This document shows positions 1 to 4,990 of a stretch of DNA of 6,879 nucleotides, piece by piece. Numbering within the stretch: position 1 is the first letter of the stretch; each line of letters starts with the position of its first letter. The DNA is from CAZEGI01 sp964512105 (lineage in GTDB: Archaea > Altiarchaeota > Altiarchaeia > IMC4 > CAZEGI01), in assembly GCA_964512105.1 (NCBI GenBank), contig CAZEGI010000038.1, forward strand, positions 1-6,879, read 5' to 3'. A model generated the notes under the pieces. That model was given only the letters and a program-made list of their open reading frames with translations, ran no database searches and was not told where the DNA came from. The position numbers were made by a program, and so were the translations under genes.

Positions 1-11
1 TTTGCACCTCC

Positions 12-30
12 ATGAGGCTATAGACCTCAT
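12..30. repeat. Small hairpin with 7-base loop
   Basis: A perfect 6-bp inverted repeat (ATGAGG at 12-17, CCTCAT at 25-30) closes a 7-base loop. It lies beside the larger inverted-repeat element at 47-118. No gene is visible in 1-144, so it may belong to the same structured region or be chance. It is seen directly in the sequence; its role is unknown. Confidence 0.4.
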
Positions 31-46
31 ACACCCACAACGAATT

Positions 47-118
47 CATGGGGTTCAACAAGACCTTCGGTCTTGTCTGAGTCAAGAGGCGTTGCCTCTT
101 GCTCATTTCAACCCCATG
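47..118. repeat. T-shaped three-way-junction inverted repeat
   Basis: The outer stem is 9 perfect bp (47-55 with 110-118) and encloses two perfect hairpins. The first pairs 58-65 with 69-76 (8 bp, loop TTC). The second pairs 83-90 with 94-101 (8 bp, loop GTT) and is extended by TGAG/CTCA (78-81 with 102-105) around one bulged T at 82. Only seven bases are left unpaired at the junction. The form is a compact T or cloverleaf that could fold as RNA or extrude as a DNA cruciform. It lies about 26 bases past the stop of the minus-strand gene at 145-360, so it could be a 3' UTR structure or terminator-like element. A small RNA gene, a transposon-end hairpin or a replication/recombination site is also possible. 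I do not recognise a known RNA family. Confidence 0.65.
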
Positions 119-129
119 TAATGCATTAC
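118..129. repeat. 12-bp perfect palindrome
   Basis: GTAATGCATTAC is its own reverse complement. It begins at the last base of the outer stem of the T-shaped element, between that element and the stop codon at 145. It could be a protein-binding site or an edge of the same structured unit. Confidence 0.5.
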
Positions 130-144
130 TATTTTACACTTAGC

Positions 145-360
145 TTATTTATTTTCTGGCCTGACGATTAAGTAGCCCTTATCAATCAACCAGTGATGGA
201 ACTGGTAGGTTGTGAATTTGCATCCGGTTTTGCATGTTGCACGGATTTTCTCGTACTGGTCCGAGCCCTCTTTCAGTGCGTTTAGTTTCAACTGCGTAGG
301 ACATTTAACGTCCTTGCAGAATTCCCTCCGCTGGTAATCAATGTAACCGGGAATTGGCAT
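145..360 (-). CDS. Small four-cysteine protein, putative metal or Fe-S binding
   Basis: A 71-residue soluble protein. It has two Cys pairs of form C-x4-C: C15 and C20 (CKDVKC) and C43 and C47 spaced C-x3-C (CKTGC), then the strongly patterned tail YQFHHWLIDKGYLIVRPE. The Cys pairs and adjacent His residues suggest a zinc or iron-sulfur site. The overall look (IDYQRREFCK..., ending in LIVRP) resembles a family of small conserved prokaryotic proteins that I recall but cannot name. The ATG at 360 has no Shine-Dalgarno site. A TATA-like box at 382-390 lies 30 to 22 bases upstream, as expected for a leaderless transcript. It sits downstream of the gene at 398-757 on the same strand but appears to have its own promoter. 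The 3' side holds the T-shaped repeat. That it is a real gene is likely; its function is unknown. Confidence 0.75.
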   Translation of the reverse strand: MPIPGYIDYQRREFCKDVKCPTQLKLNALKEGSDQYEKIRATCKTGCKFTTYQFHHWLIDKGYLIVRPENK

Positions 361-381
361 GATAGAAAATGGAAAAGAGGG

Positions 382-390
382 ATATAAATA
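382..390 (-). promoter_or_regulatory. TATA-like promoter for the four-Cys gene
   Basis: On the minus strand this reads TATTTATAT. It lies 30 to 22 bases upstream of the ATG at 360, which would place transcription start at or very near the start codon (leaderless). Confidence 0.5.
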
Positions 391-406
391 CGAAAAATCA
401 AAAAGG
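391..406 (-). terminator. Possible oligo-T terminator
   Basis: On the minus strand two T runs, TTTTT and TTTTT, occur around the stop codon of the gene at 398-757. T-rich tracts without a strong hairpin commonly end archaeal transcripts. It lies immediately before the TATA-like box of the next gene. Confidence 0.3.
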
Positions 407-757
407 CACCGGTTTAGGAACTGCGATTTTGGCGCCGCCGTTTGTCCTCGGCTTCCTTTGTTTCGATGCGGATTTATCGGATTTTATTTCGGGATACGCA
501 TCCCATCCCTCGAGAAGGACGTAGCCATCGCCCCTGGAATCAACTGGGATAACACGGCCGTTTTTTATGGCTTTTTCTTCGCCGTTTTTTCTTAGTTCTA
601 ATTCAATGAGAACATTCTCTGCCAAATTTTCAACCGGCGAAACAATCAAACCAACAACCTTACCCTTGCGGATTTCGCCGGCTTTAACGGCCTCGTCCAG
701 AAGTTCAACCGGAATTCCCTTGATGTACTTCAGCTCCTTTATCAAAACATCGGTCAT
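398..757 (-). CDS. Hypothetical protein, 119 residues
   Basis: I do not recognise this gene. The N-terminal two thirds (about 1-85) has alternating charged and hydrophobic segments, including VVGLIVSPVENLAENVLIEL and GDGYVLLEGWDAYPE, consistent with a small mixed alpha/beta soluble domain. The C-terminal tail (about 90-119) is Lys/Arg/Pro/Gly-rich and probably disordered, possibly touching nucleic acid. There is no signal peptide or membrane segment. I chose the ATG at 757 because GGTGG lies five bases upstream; an in-frame TTG at 769 would add four residues. The gene is divergent from the doubtful ORF at 876-1109 and shares the AT-rich promoter region with it. The reading frame is clean, but the product is unknown. 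Confidence 0.65.
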   Translation of the reverse strand: MTDVLIKELKYIKGIPVELLDEAVKAGEIRKGKVVGLIVSPVENLAENVLIELELRKNGEEKAIKNGRVIPVDSRGDGYVLLEGWDAYPEIKSDKSASKQRKPRTNGGAKIAVPKPVPF

Positions 758-801
758 TTTTTCCACCAAAAAAATATGAATTTAAGCATTGAGCAAAGTG
801 G

Positions 802-810
802 TATAAAAAG
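802..810. promoter_or_regulatory. TATA-like box in the divergent promoter region
   Basis: TATAAAAAG on the plus strand, CTTTTTATA on the minus strand. It could serve the plus-strand ORF at 876 (start site predicted near 832) or, read the other way, the minus-strand gene starting at 757 (start near 777, giving a short leader that contains its GGTGG). The direction cannot be decided from sequence alone. Confidence 0.4.
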
Positions 811-831
811 CGGAGAATTTTTTTGGATTTT

Positions 832-847
832 TTGGATATTTATCCAA
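832..847. promoter_or_regulatory. Operator-like inverted repeat
   Basis: TTGGATA and TATCCAA form a perfect 7-bp inverted repeat with a 2-base spacer. It lies 22 to 45 bases downstream of the TATA-like box at 802-810, across the expected plus-strand start site. That is a typical position for a repressor site, but no regulator can be assigned. Confidence 0.35.
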
Positions 848-875
848 CGAATTCTTAGTGTATAATGGTAGTAAC

Positions 876-1109
876 ATGTCAAGACTGAGGAGAAGACAGC
901 ACCGTGCGGATTCGCACGGCATTGCAAGAGACCAGGAAGTGCGACCTGAAGTTAGGCACGAAGTGAAACAGGTACAGCCGATGAGACTCAGAGAAGATAC
1001 TGAGCATACTGAAACGCCTTATTTGCATTATCCTGCGCCCGGACCGAATTTTCCGCCAGTTGAGTTGGTTGTTCCCGGAAAAAAGGAAAAGAAAAAACGT
1101 GAGGAATAA
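876..1109 (+). CDS. Doubtful small basic protein, 77 residues
   Basis: The ORF runs from the ATG at 876 (an in-frame GTG at 858 would add six residues). It encodes a very Arg/Glu/His/Pro-rich chain: an Arg cluster at the start (MSRLRRRQHR), a Pro-rich middle (HYPAPGPNFPP) and a Lys/Glu tail. It has no hydrophobic core, signal or recognisable domain, so if made it would be largely disordered. The start has only a weak ribosome site (GGTAGT). It fills the space between a plausible promoter (802-810) and mtnA. The 5' part holds a strong 7-bp hairpin (902-919), so a structured RNA is an alternative. No longer ORF is available on either strand here. Confidence 0.4.
   Translation: MSRLRRRQHRADSHGIARDQEVRPEVRHEVKQVQPMRLREDTEHTETPYLHYPAPGPNFPPVELVVPGKKEKKKREE
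902..919 (+). repeat. GC-rich hairpin inside the small ORF
   Basis: CCGTGCG and CGCACGG form a perfect 7-bp stem with loop GATT. It lies about 70 bases downstream of the predicted plus-strand start site, within the doubtful ORF at 876-1109. It may be chance within coding sequence or part of an RNA structure. Confidence 0.35.
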
Positions 1110-1119
1110 GCTGTTTTTC

Positions 1120-1127
1120 TTTATTTA
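1120..1127 (+). promoter_or_regulatory. Weak TATA-like box before mtnA
   Basis: TTTATTTA ends 16 bases before the ATG at 1143, slightly close for a leaderless start. No Shine-Dalgarno site precedes that ATG, so a leaderless or near-leaderless transcript is the best guess. Confidence 0.25.
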
Positions 1128-1142
1128 CTTCATAATTTAATC

Positions 1143-2213
1143 ATGAAGATTCTTGTCAAGGGCAAACGCCGGAACTTCAGAAGCGTCTGGCTCGAGGATT
1201 CTAAGGTAAAACTGATAAACCAGATTTTGCTTCCGTATAAATTTGAGGTTTATGAAACCAGAACCGTAGAGGAAACCGCCGACGCGATAAAAAAAATGGT
1301 CGTGCGCGGGGCGCCCGCGATTGGTGCGACTGCTGCGTACGGAATGGCGCAGGGTGTTTTGTTGTACGATGAAAGTTCCCTTACGGAATTGAAAAAAATC
1401 ATTGAAAAAAATAAAAAGATTCTTGCAAAAACGCGGCCTACTGCATTTGATTTGTTTCATGCTCTTGATTACATGGACAATAGAATAAAGAAAGCGAAAA
1501 ATGTCCCGGATGCGAAAAAAATCGCGGTCAATGCGAGCAAAAAATATGCGGACGATTCCGCGGAAAGATGCAGGAAAATCGGGGAACATGGGGAAAAACT
1601 CATAAAAGATGGTTTTAGAATCCTGACGCACTGCAACGCAGGAGCTATTGCATGCGTTGATTACGGAACTGCGCTTGCGCCGATACGGTTAGCGCATTAC
1701 AACGGAAAAAAAATCCATGTCTGGGTGGATGAAACGCGGCCGAGGTGCCAGGGCGCGAAGCTCACGGCATGGGAATTGGTGCAGGAGGGGATTCCGCATT
1801 CGGTGATTGCGGACAACGCTGCCGGATATTTCATGCAGAAAGGTGAGGTTGATTTGGTGATTGTCGGGGCCGACAGGATTGCAAGGAACTGGGACGTTGC
1901 GAACAAGATTGGGACCTATGAAAAAGCGGTTCTTGCGAAAGAAAACGGGATTCCGTTTTATGTTGCTGCGCCGTCAAGCACGATTGATTTGTCATTGGAT
2001 TCTGGAGGTGGAATACCAATAGAAGAGCGTTCGGGGGATGAGGTGCATGAAGTTTACGGATTTGATGCAAGTGGAAAAATAAAAAAAATAAGAATAACTC
2101 CCGAGAAATCAAATGCTAGGAATCCGGCGTTTGACGTGACTCCTGCAAAGTACGTGACCGGAATAATAACGGAAAAAGGAATAATCAATCCATCAAAGGG
2201 TTCCGGTTTTTAG
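1143..2213 (+). CDS. mtnA: S-methyl-5-thioribose-1-phosphate isomerase
   Basis: A 356-residue cytosolic enzyme of the eIF2B-like aldose-ketose isomerase family. It converts 5-methylthioribose-1-phosphate to 5-methylthioribulose-1-phosphate in methylthioadenosine (methionine) salvage. The full family signature is visible in order: RGAPAIG (55-61), THCNAGAIACVDYGTALAPIR (about 162-182) with the expected catalytic Cys164, WVDETRPRCQGAKLTAWEL (194-212), GADRIARNWDVANKIGTY (242-259) with catalytic Asp244, PFYVAAPSSTID (271-282), GIPIEER (290-296) and NPAFDVTPAKYVTGIITEKGI (327-347). The length is normal for MtnA. Archaeal ribose-1,5-bisphosphate isomerase is the main paralogue; the CNAG and DETRPR blocks and the length favour MtnA, though archaeal members may act on related pentose phosphates. 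The ATG has no clear ribosome site. The gene is alone on its strand and its 3' end overlaps the convergent gene by 21 bases. No other salvage gene is present in the window. Confidence 0.93.
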   Translation: MKILVKGKRRNFRSVWLEDSKVKLINQILLPYKFEVYETRTVEETADAIKKMVVRGAPAIGATAAYGMAQGVLLYDESSLTELKKIIEKNKKILAKTRPTAFDLFHALDYMDNRIKKAKNVPDAKKIAVNASKKYADDSAERCRKIGEHGEKLIKDGFRILTHCNAGAIACVDYGTALAPIRLAHYNGKKIHVWVDETRPRCQGAKLTAWELVQEGIPHSVIADNAAGYFMQKGEVDLVIVGADRIARNWDVANKIGTYEKAVLAKENGIPFYVAAPSSTIDLSLDSGGGIPIEERSGDEVHEVYGFDASGKIKKIRITPEKSNARNPAFDVTPAKYVTGIITEKGIINPSKGSGF

Positions 2214-2720
2214 GTCAAGAAAAGTAATGCGCCTGCCAAGCTCTCCCCCAACCTTGCTTGTCCCGTTTGCGGCATAAAGGAGCCCGAGTCTGACAACGAG
2301 GTCCATGAGATGCGGCGGCTTTCTGTGGGCGGGTGTTATTTCCTCCCTCGCTGCATGGTACTCGCCAACTTCCTTCGCGATTATGGGTACCATGTTCGCA
2401 CGCAGTCCGAATTCCGTATCGCTGTTCGTAGTATACGCATAGGTATCGAATAGGTGCGTAAGGAAACGCACCGAATTTTCGCGGTTGTCGCGGTTCATTC
2501 CCCTCAGCATTGCGGAAAGCGGCCCCCATGCGATATCCCAGAAATCTGTAAGCATTTGCGGATTGCCTGCCTCCCTGCCGCATGTCGTTATTGCATCGGC
2601 TAAGTCCTCGAGGAGTTTTGCATCAACGCCGGCCATTTGTGCCTTTCCCTGCAGCATGAATTCCTCAGCAAGTTTTGGAGCGGGAAATCTGTCACCTGTG
2701 CCCTTGACTTTTAAGGCCAT
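2193..2720 (-). CDS. Hypothetical helical protein, 175 residues
   Basis: I do not recognise this protein. It appears almost wholly alpha-helical and soluble: helices around 15-50 (KLAEEFMLQG, LLEDLADAITTCG), 55-75 (MLTDFWDIAWGPLSAMLRGM), 80-95, 105-130 (ANMVPIIAKEVGEYHAAREEI) and 135-155 (HLMDLVVRLGLLYAANG). It has a basic turn at HRKPPH and no metal motif, signal peptide or membrane span. The ATG at 2720 is preceded by AAGGT eight bases upstream and by a TATA-like box at 2743-2750, so it may have its own promoter although it lies only 30 bases after the lipoprotein gene. Its 3' end overlaps mtnA tail to tail. Codon use looks like that of its neighbours. It is a probable real gene; function unknown. 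Confidence 0.7.
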   Translation of the reverse strand: MALKVKGTGDRFPAPKLAEEFMLQGKAQMAGVDAKLLEDLADAITTCGREAGNPQMLTDFWDIAWGPLSAMLRGMNRDNRENSVRFLTHLFDTYAYTTNSDTEFGLRANMVPIIAKEVGEYHAAREEITPAHRKPPHLMDLVVRLGLLYAANGTSKVGGELGRRITFLDLKTGTL

Positions 2721-2742
2721 GATTTACCTTACGCAGTTTGCA

Positions 2743-2750
2743 GATAAAAA
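2743..2750 (-). promoter_or_regulatory. TATA-like box before the helical protein gene
   Basis: On the minus strand this reads TTTTTATC, placed 30 to 23 bases upstream of the ATG at 2720. It lies immediately after the lipoprotein stop codon, so the gene may be transcribed independently. Confidence 0.4.
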
Positions 2751-3119
2751 TCAGGAAAGGCAGCAGCACGTGTCGATTGGTCCGAAGCAGTATTTGTCGC
2801 CGCGCGGCTCGTGCTCTCCGGGGTGCTTAGCCCTGCACTCCATCGAATTGATCACGCACAAACCGGATTTGTAACCAATCATCACGCAGTAGTCGTTGCA
2901 TTCCTTGTCGGATTTCTTTATGGTCGTGGTGGTTTTCTCGATTGTTGTGGTGATTGCGGTTTCAACGGTTGTTTCCAAGGTGGTTTCTACGGTTGTCGGG
3001 ATTGTGGTTTGTATCGTTGTCGGCACTGTTGTTTGGACTGTTGTCGTCTGCTCCTCAGTTTGGATGCATCCGCTAACAAAAATCAGTGCGAGAAATAGTA
3101 CTACGAATTTTTTCTCCAT
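2751..3119 (-). CDS. Lipoprotein with Thr-rich stalk and eight-Cys domain
   Basis: A 122-residue predicted surface protein. Residues 1-17 are a signal peptide (KK, then FVVLFLALIFVSG) ending in a lipobox-like FVSGC with Cys18 as the expected lipidation and anchoring site. Residues about 25-67 form a Thr-rich stalk built from TTV/TTI tetrapeptides spaced by Q, P or E, a typical extended and probably O-glycosylated linker. Residues 74-120 are a compact Cys-rich head with eight cysteines spaced C-x3-C-x9-C-x6-C-x15-C-x6-CCC, enough for four disulfides as in knottin or defensin-like folds. The family is unknown to me. It lies 29 bases after the membrane-anchored winged-helix gene, and a TATA-like box at 3141-3148 is set for a leaderless start. 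No Shine-Dalgarno site is seen. Location (lipid-anchored, outside) is well supported; binding partner and role are not. Confidence 0.8.
   Translation of the reverse strand: MEKKFVVLFLALIFVSGCIQTEEQTTTVQTTVPTTIQTTIPTTVETTLETTVETAITTTIEKTTTTIKKSDKECNDYCVMIGYKSGLCVINSMECRAKHPGEHEPRGDKYCFGPIDTCCCLS
2919..3047. repeat. Degenerate 12-bp tandem repeat encoding the Thr stalk
   Basis: The coding DNA for residues 25-67 of the lipoprotein repeats with a period of about 12 bases (one TTVx or TTIx tetrapeptide), with variation mainly at the fourth codon. It is prone to length change by slippage, so stalk length may vary among strains. It is coding sequence, not a separate element. Confidence 0.6.
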
Positions 3120-3140
3120 ATTATAGAATAAATGTCCGAT

Positions 3141-3148
3141 TAAAAATA
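3141..3148 (-). promoter_or_regulatory. TATA-like box before the lipoprotein gene
   Basis: On the minus strand this reads TATTTTTA, placed 29 to 22 bases upstream of the ATG at 3119 and directly after the stop codon of the preceding gene. This suggests a leaderless transcript separate from, or added to, read-through. Confidence 0.45.
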
Positions 3149-4180
3149 CTACGCGGATATGTACTTCGGCTTGTTGCTCAGGGAATAAACAAAAAACCTG
3201 CCCTTTCTCGTACGGGTGATGTATTCGTTGCTCAGCAGGAACTTCACGTCAACTGCAACCGTTGCCTTTGATATGTTGAATGCGCTCGAAAGGTCGTCTA
3301 TGGTATAACCGCCGCCGTTTTTCAGGATTTTCAGGATTTCAATCTGCCTCGGTTTCAGGATTTCCTCCTCGATTTTCGTTTGCTCGGGCTCTGGGGGCTC
3401 GGTTAAACCGTATTTGTCCTTGAGGAAATCCTTGCATTCTGTGCATACGTGCGAACCGTCAACGATCCATTTCAGCCAGGCATCACGTCCGCAGCAGATG
3501 CACGTGGCTTGCAACGGGAACCCGCTCTTTCTTATCCTTTCGTCCGGGATGGTTTTTTGTTGCACGGCTTCGGAAACCGGAGGGATGTTGGGTTCAACCC
3601 CCTGCTCCGGAAACATGAATTTCTGGACGGGCGGGAGAAGTTCGGTTTCCACTTCCGTTTTTGGGACATCCACTTCATGCTTCGGAAACTCGATTTCCTT
3701 GAAGCGCAGGTGCATGGTGTTTCCAACCATGCCGCGTACGACATCACTGTGATTGCCATAGTGCAGGTCGATGCGGATGTTGTCGTATTCGTCGAGCGGG
3801 ATGTGCGATGGGACGTCATAGACGAATTTTTTGGTCGTGTTGTCTTCGAGGAGAATTGCTTCGGGTTCTTCACCGAGCAGGTCGTAACCCTTTATCAGAC
3901 TGCTACTGCTACCCTGCGACATTGTTAATCCATTGCCGTTGGCTGTCTGCTCCTTCCACTCTTCGGGTTGAATGAACTTGACGAGTCTTAAAGACGGCTT
4001 GACAAAATACCCCTTGCTGTCGCAATTCCTCACGATGAGCTCGATCTTGTTTTGGGTTTTGTCGTAGAGGAGGTCAACGAACTCGAAGGCGGGCTTGCGG
4101 TACTTGAAGCGCGTCAGGAAGTAGTAGATGAGTACAACCGCCCCGGCTGCAAAAAGGTATGTGGCATACACCGATAACAT
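3149..4180 (-). CDS. Membrane-anchored zinc-ribbon / winged-helix protein
   Basis: A 343-residue protein with an uncommon order of parts. One N-terminal membrane segment (about 4-23) is followed by RFKYRK, so by the positive-inside rule the rest lies in the cytoplasm. Residues about 30-165 form a beta-rich region. Residues 166-215 are a Pro/Glu-rich linker. A four-Cys zinc ribbon follows: C227 and C230 (CICC), C246 and C249 (CTEC). A C-terminal winged helix-turn-helix spans about 276-336: ILKPRQIEILKIL, then YTIDDLSSAFNISKATVAVDVKFL and a wing with TRKGRFFVYSL. The helix-turn-helix should bind DNA, so this may be a membrane-tethered regulator or a DNA-membrane tether. The ATG at 4180 lacks a Shine-Dalgarno site; a TATA-like box lies at 4203-4210. 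It leads the run of three minus-strand genes. The domain calls are good; targets and signal are unknown. Confidence 0.8.
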   Translation of the reverse strand: MLSVYATYLFAAGAVVLIYYFLTRFKYRKPAFEFVDLLYDKTQNKIELIVRNCDSKGYFVKPSLRLVKFIQPEEWKEQTANGNGLTMSQGSSSSLIKGYDLLGEEPEAILLEDNTTKKFVYDVPSHIPLDEYDNIRIDLHYGNHSDVVRGMVGNTMHLRFKEIEFPKHEVDVPKTEVETELLPPVQKFMFPEQGVEPNIPPVSEAVQQKTIPDERIRKSGFPLQATCICCGRDAWLKWIVDGSHVCTECKDFLKDKYGLTEPPEPEQTKIEEEILKPRQIEILKILKNGGGYTIDDLSSAFNISKATVAVDVKFLLSNEYITRTRKGRFFVYSLSNKPKYISA

Positions 4181-4202
4181 TTTGAATCAAAGAAAACGAA
4201 TG

Positions 4203-4210
4203 TAAAATAT
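4203..4210 (-). promoter_or_regulatory. TATA-like box before the membrane winged-helix gene
   Basis: On the minus strand this reads ATATTTTA, 30 to 23 bases upstream of the ATG at 4180, fitting a leaderless start. A second AT-rich candidate (TTTAAATA, 4221-4228) lies further upstream and would give a leader of roughly 20 bases. Confidence 0.45.
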
Positions 4211-4237
4211 GAGATTTTTCTATTTAAAAACTTATTT

Positions 4238-4990
4238 TCAGTACCATCCATACTGTTGTTTCTTCTTTTTTTCCTGTTCGCCCCATTCAACGACCTCAAG
4301 GCCCTCAAGCAATATGTCCGGATTTTTCCTGTCGCGCGCTTTTTTAACGAGAAGTTGAGGATTTTTGGTCAACGCGTCTTTCGATTCCTGTTCCGTCAAT
4401 CCAAGAAATTTTCCGAAGGCCATTAATTCGCGCGGGGCGCGGAGTCCGAATTTTTCCGAAGCACCCGATGCGATTATTATCGGTGTCTTGTATTTTCTTG
4501 CGAGCTTTATGTTCTGCCCGATTCTTCCGATGAGCTGCGAACGGACGCCTCCGTATGAATTCATGATTTCGGAAAAATTTATTTCGAGAGCGATTTTTCT
4601 TTCTGCCATGAACCTTGCCATTGCGTGATCCAGGCCGGAATTTTTGTAGTCCATTGCGTCCCTCCGGTCTCCGGATTCCGGATGGCAGAGGATGTCGCAC
4701 TCCCAGCACTCGGACGCGTTCCTGTTTGTGTCATCGTCACCGCCGCTTACGAGTATGAGGTCGGCGATTTCCAGAGCACTGCGGGCCTCTTTTTTCACGT
4801 CCTTGGATTTCACCAGCGCGCCTGTGAGGATATCGAGTTTGGTTTTGATTCTGGGAATTTTTTCTTTATTTTTCTTTATGTCCTTTACATCACCCACGAT
4901 GCAAATGCCAGAATAACCAAAATGCTCCAGCAGTTTTATTACGTCTTCGTCAAAAAACCCGACATGCAGATCGTAGAATTTATTTTCCAT
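4238..4990 (-). CDS. rnp3: RNase P protein component 3 (Rpp30/RNP3)
   Basis: A 250-residue homologue of the Rpp30/p30 subunit of archaeal RNase P, which supports the catalytic RNA in cutting 5' leaders from pre-tRNA. The PHP-like TIM-barrel family blocks are clear: YDLHV (6-10), ILVSGGD (79-85), NRNASE (89-94), DILCHP (99-104), GLDHAMARFMAERKIALEI (about 119-137), the NIKLARKYKTPIIIASGA stretch (about 160-177) and LRAPREL (183-189). The tail is Lys-rich. I chose the ATG at 4990 because GGGTGA lies about eight bases upstream; an in-frame GTG at 5002 would add four residues. It overlaps the COG1325 gene by 11 bases, so the two are translationally coupled. The COG1325-Rpp30 pair is a known archaeal neighbourhood linked to exosome and tRNA-processing genes. 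It is the last gene of the metG operon. Confidence 0.92.
   Translation of the reverse strand: MENKFYDLHVGFFDEDVIKLLEHFGYSGICIVGDVKDIKKNKEKIPRIKTKLDILTGALVKSKDVKKEARSALEIADLILVSGGDDDTNRNASECWECDILCHPESGDRRDAMDYKNSGLDHAMARFMAERKIALEINFSEIMNSYGGVRSQLIGRIGQNIKLARKYKTPIIIASGASEKFGLRAPRELMAFGKFLGLTEQESKDALTKNPQLLVKKARDRKNPDILLEGLEVVEWGEQEKKKKQQYGWY

Noticed and set aside
47..118. tRNA gene or hammerhead ribozyme
   Set aside because: The element has three stems but no acceptor/CCA end, no anticodon stem-loop in the right place and no T-loop in register. The hammerhead CUGANGA core is missing on both strands, though GAAA occurs at one junction of the minus strand.
858..1060. RNase P RNA or SRP RNA gene
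   Set aside because: A purine-rich stretch near 886-900 loosely recalls RNase P RNA, but the conserved GAGGAAAGUC and P4-partner blocks are absent, and no SRP helix 8 motif is seen.
1137..1631. Long minus-strand ORF opposite mtnA
   Set aside because: It is a shadow frame of mtnA, with Phe/Arg-rich composition from reversed Lys and Gly codons and no family features.
1143..2213. Ribose-1,5-bisphosphate isomerase or eIF2B subunit
   Set aside because: The CNAG, DETRPR.QGA and NPAFDVTP blocks and the 356-residue length fit MtnA better than the shorter archaeal paralogue.
2919..3047. CRISPR or minisatellite-like array
   Set aside because: The short period is about 12 bases, has no unique spacers, and is explained by the Thr-rich tetrapeptides of the lipoprotein.
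2811..3126. Plus-strand Cys/Gly-rich and Val-rich ORFs opposite the lipoprotein
   Set aside because: The regular CG and VV patterns come from the complement of the Thr repeat; the minus frame has a signal peptide, lipobox and ordered cysteines.
3414..3928. ORFs on both strands within the winged-helix gene
   Set aside because: They lack domains and are covered by the 343-residue frame with membrane, zinc and helix-turn-helix features.
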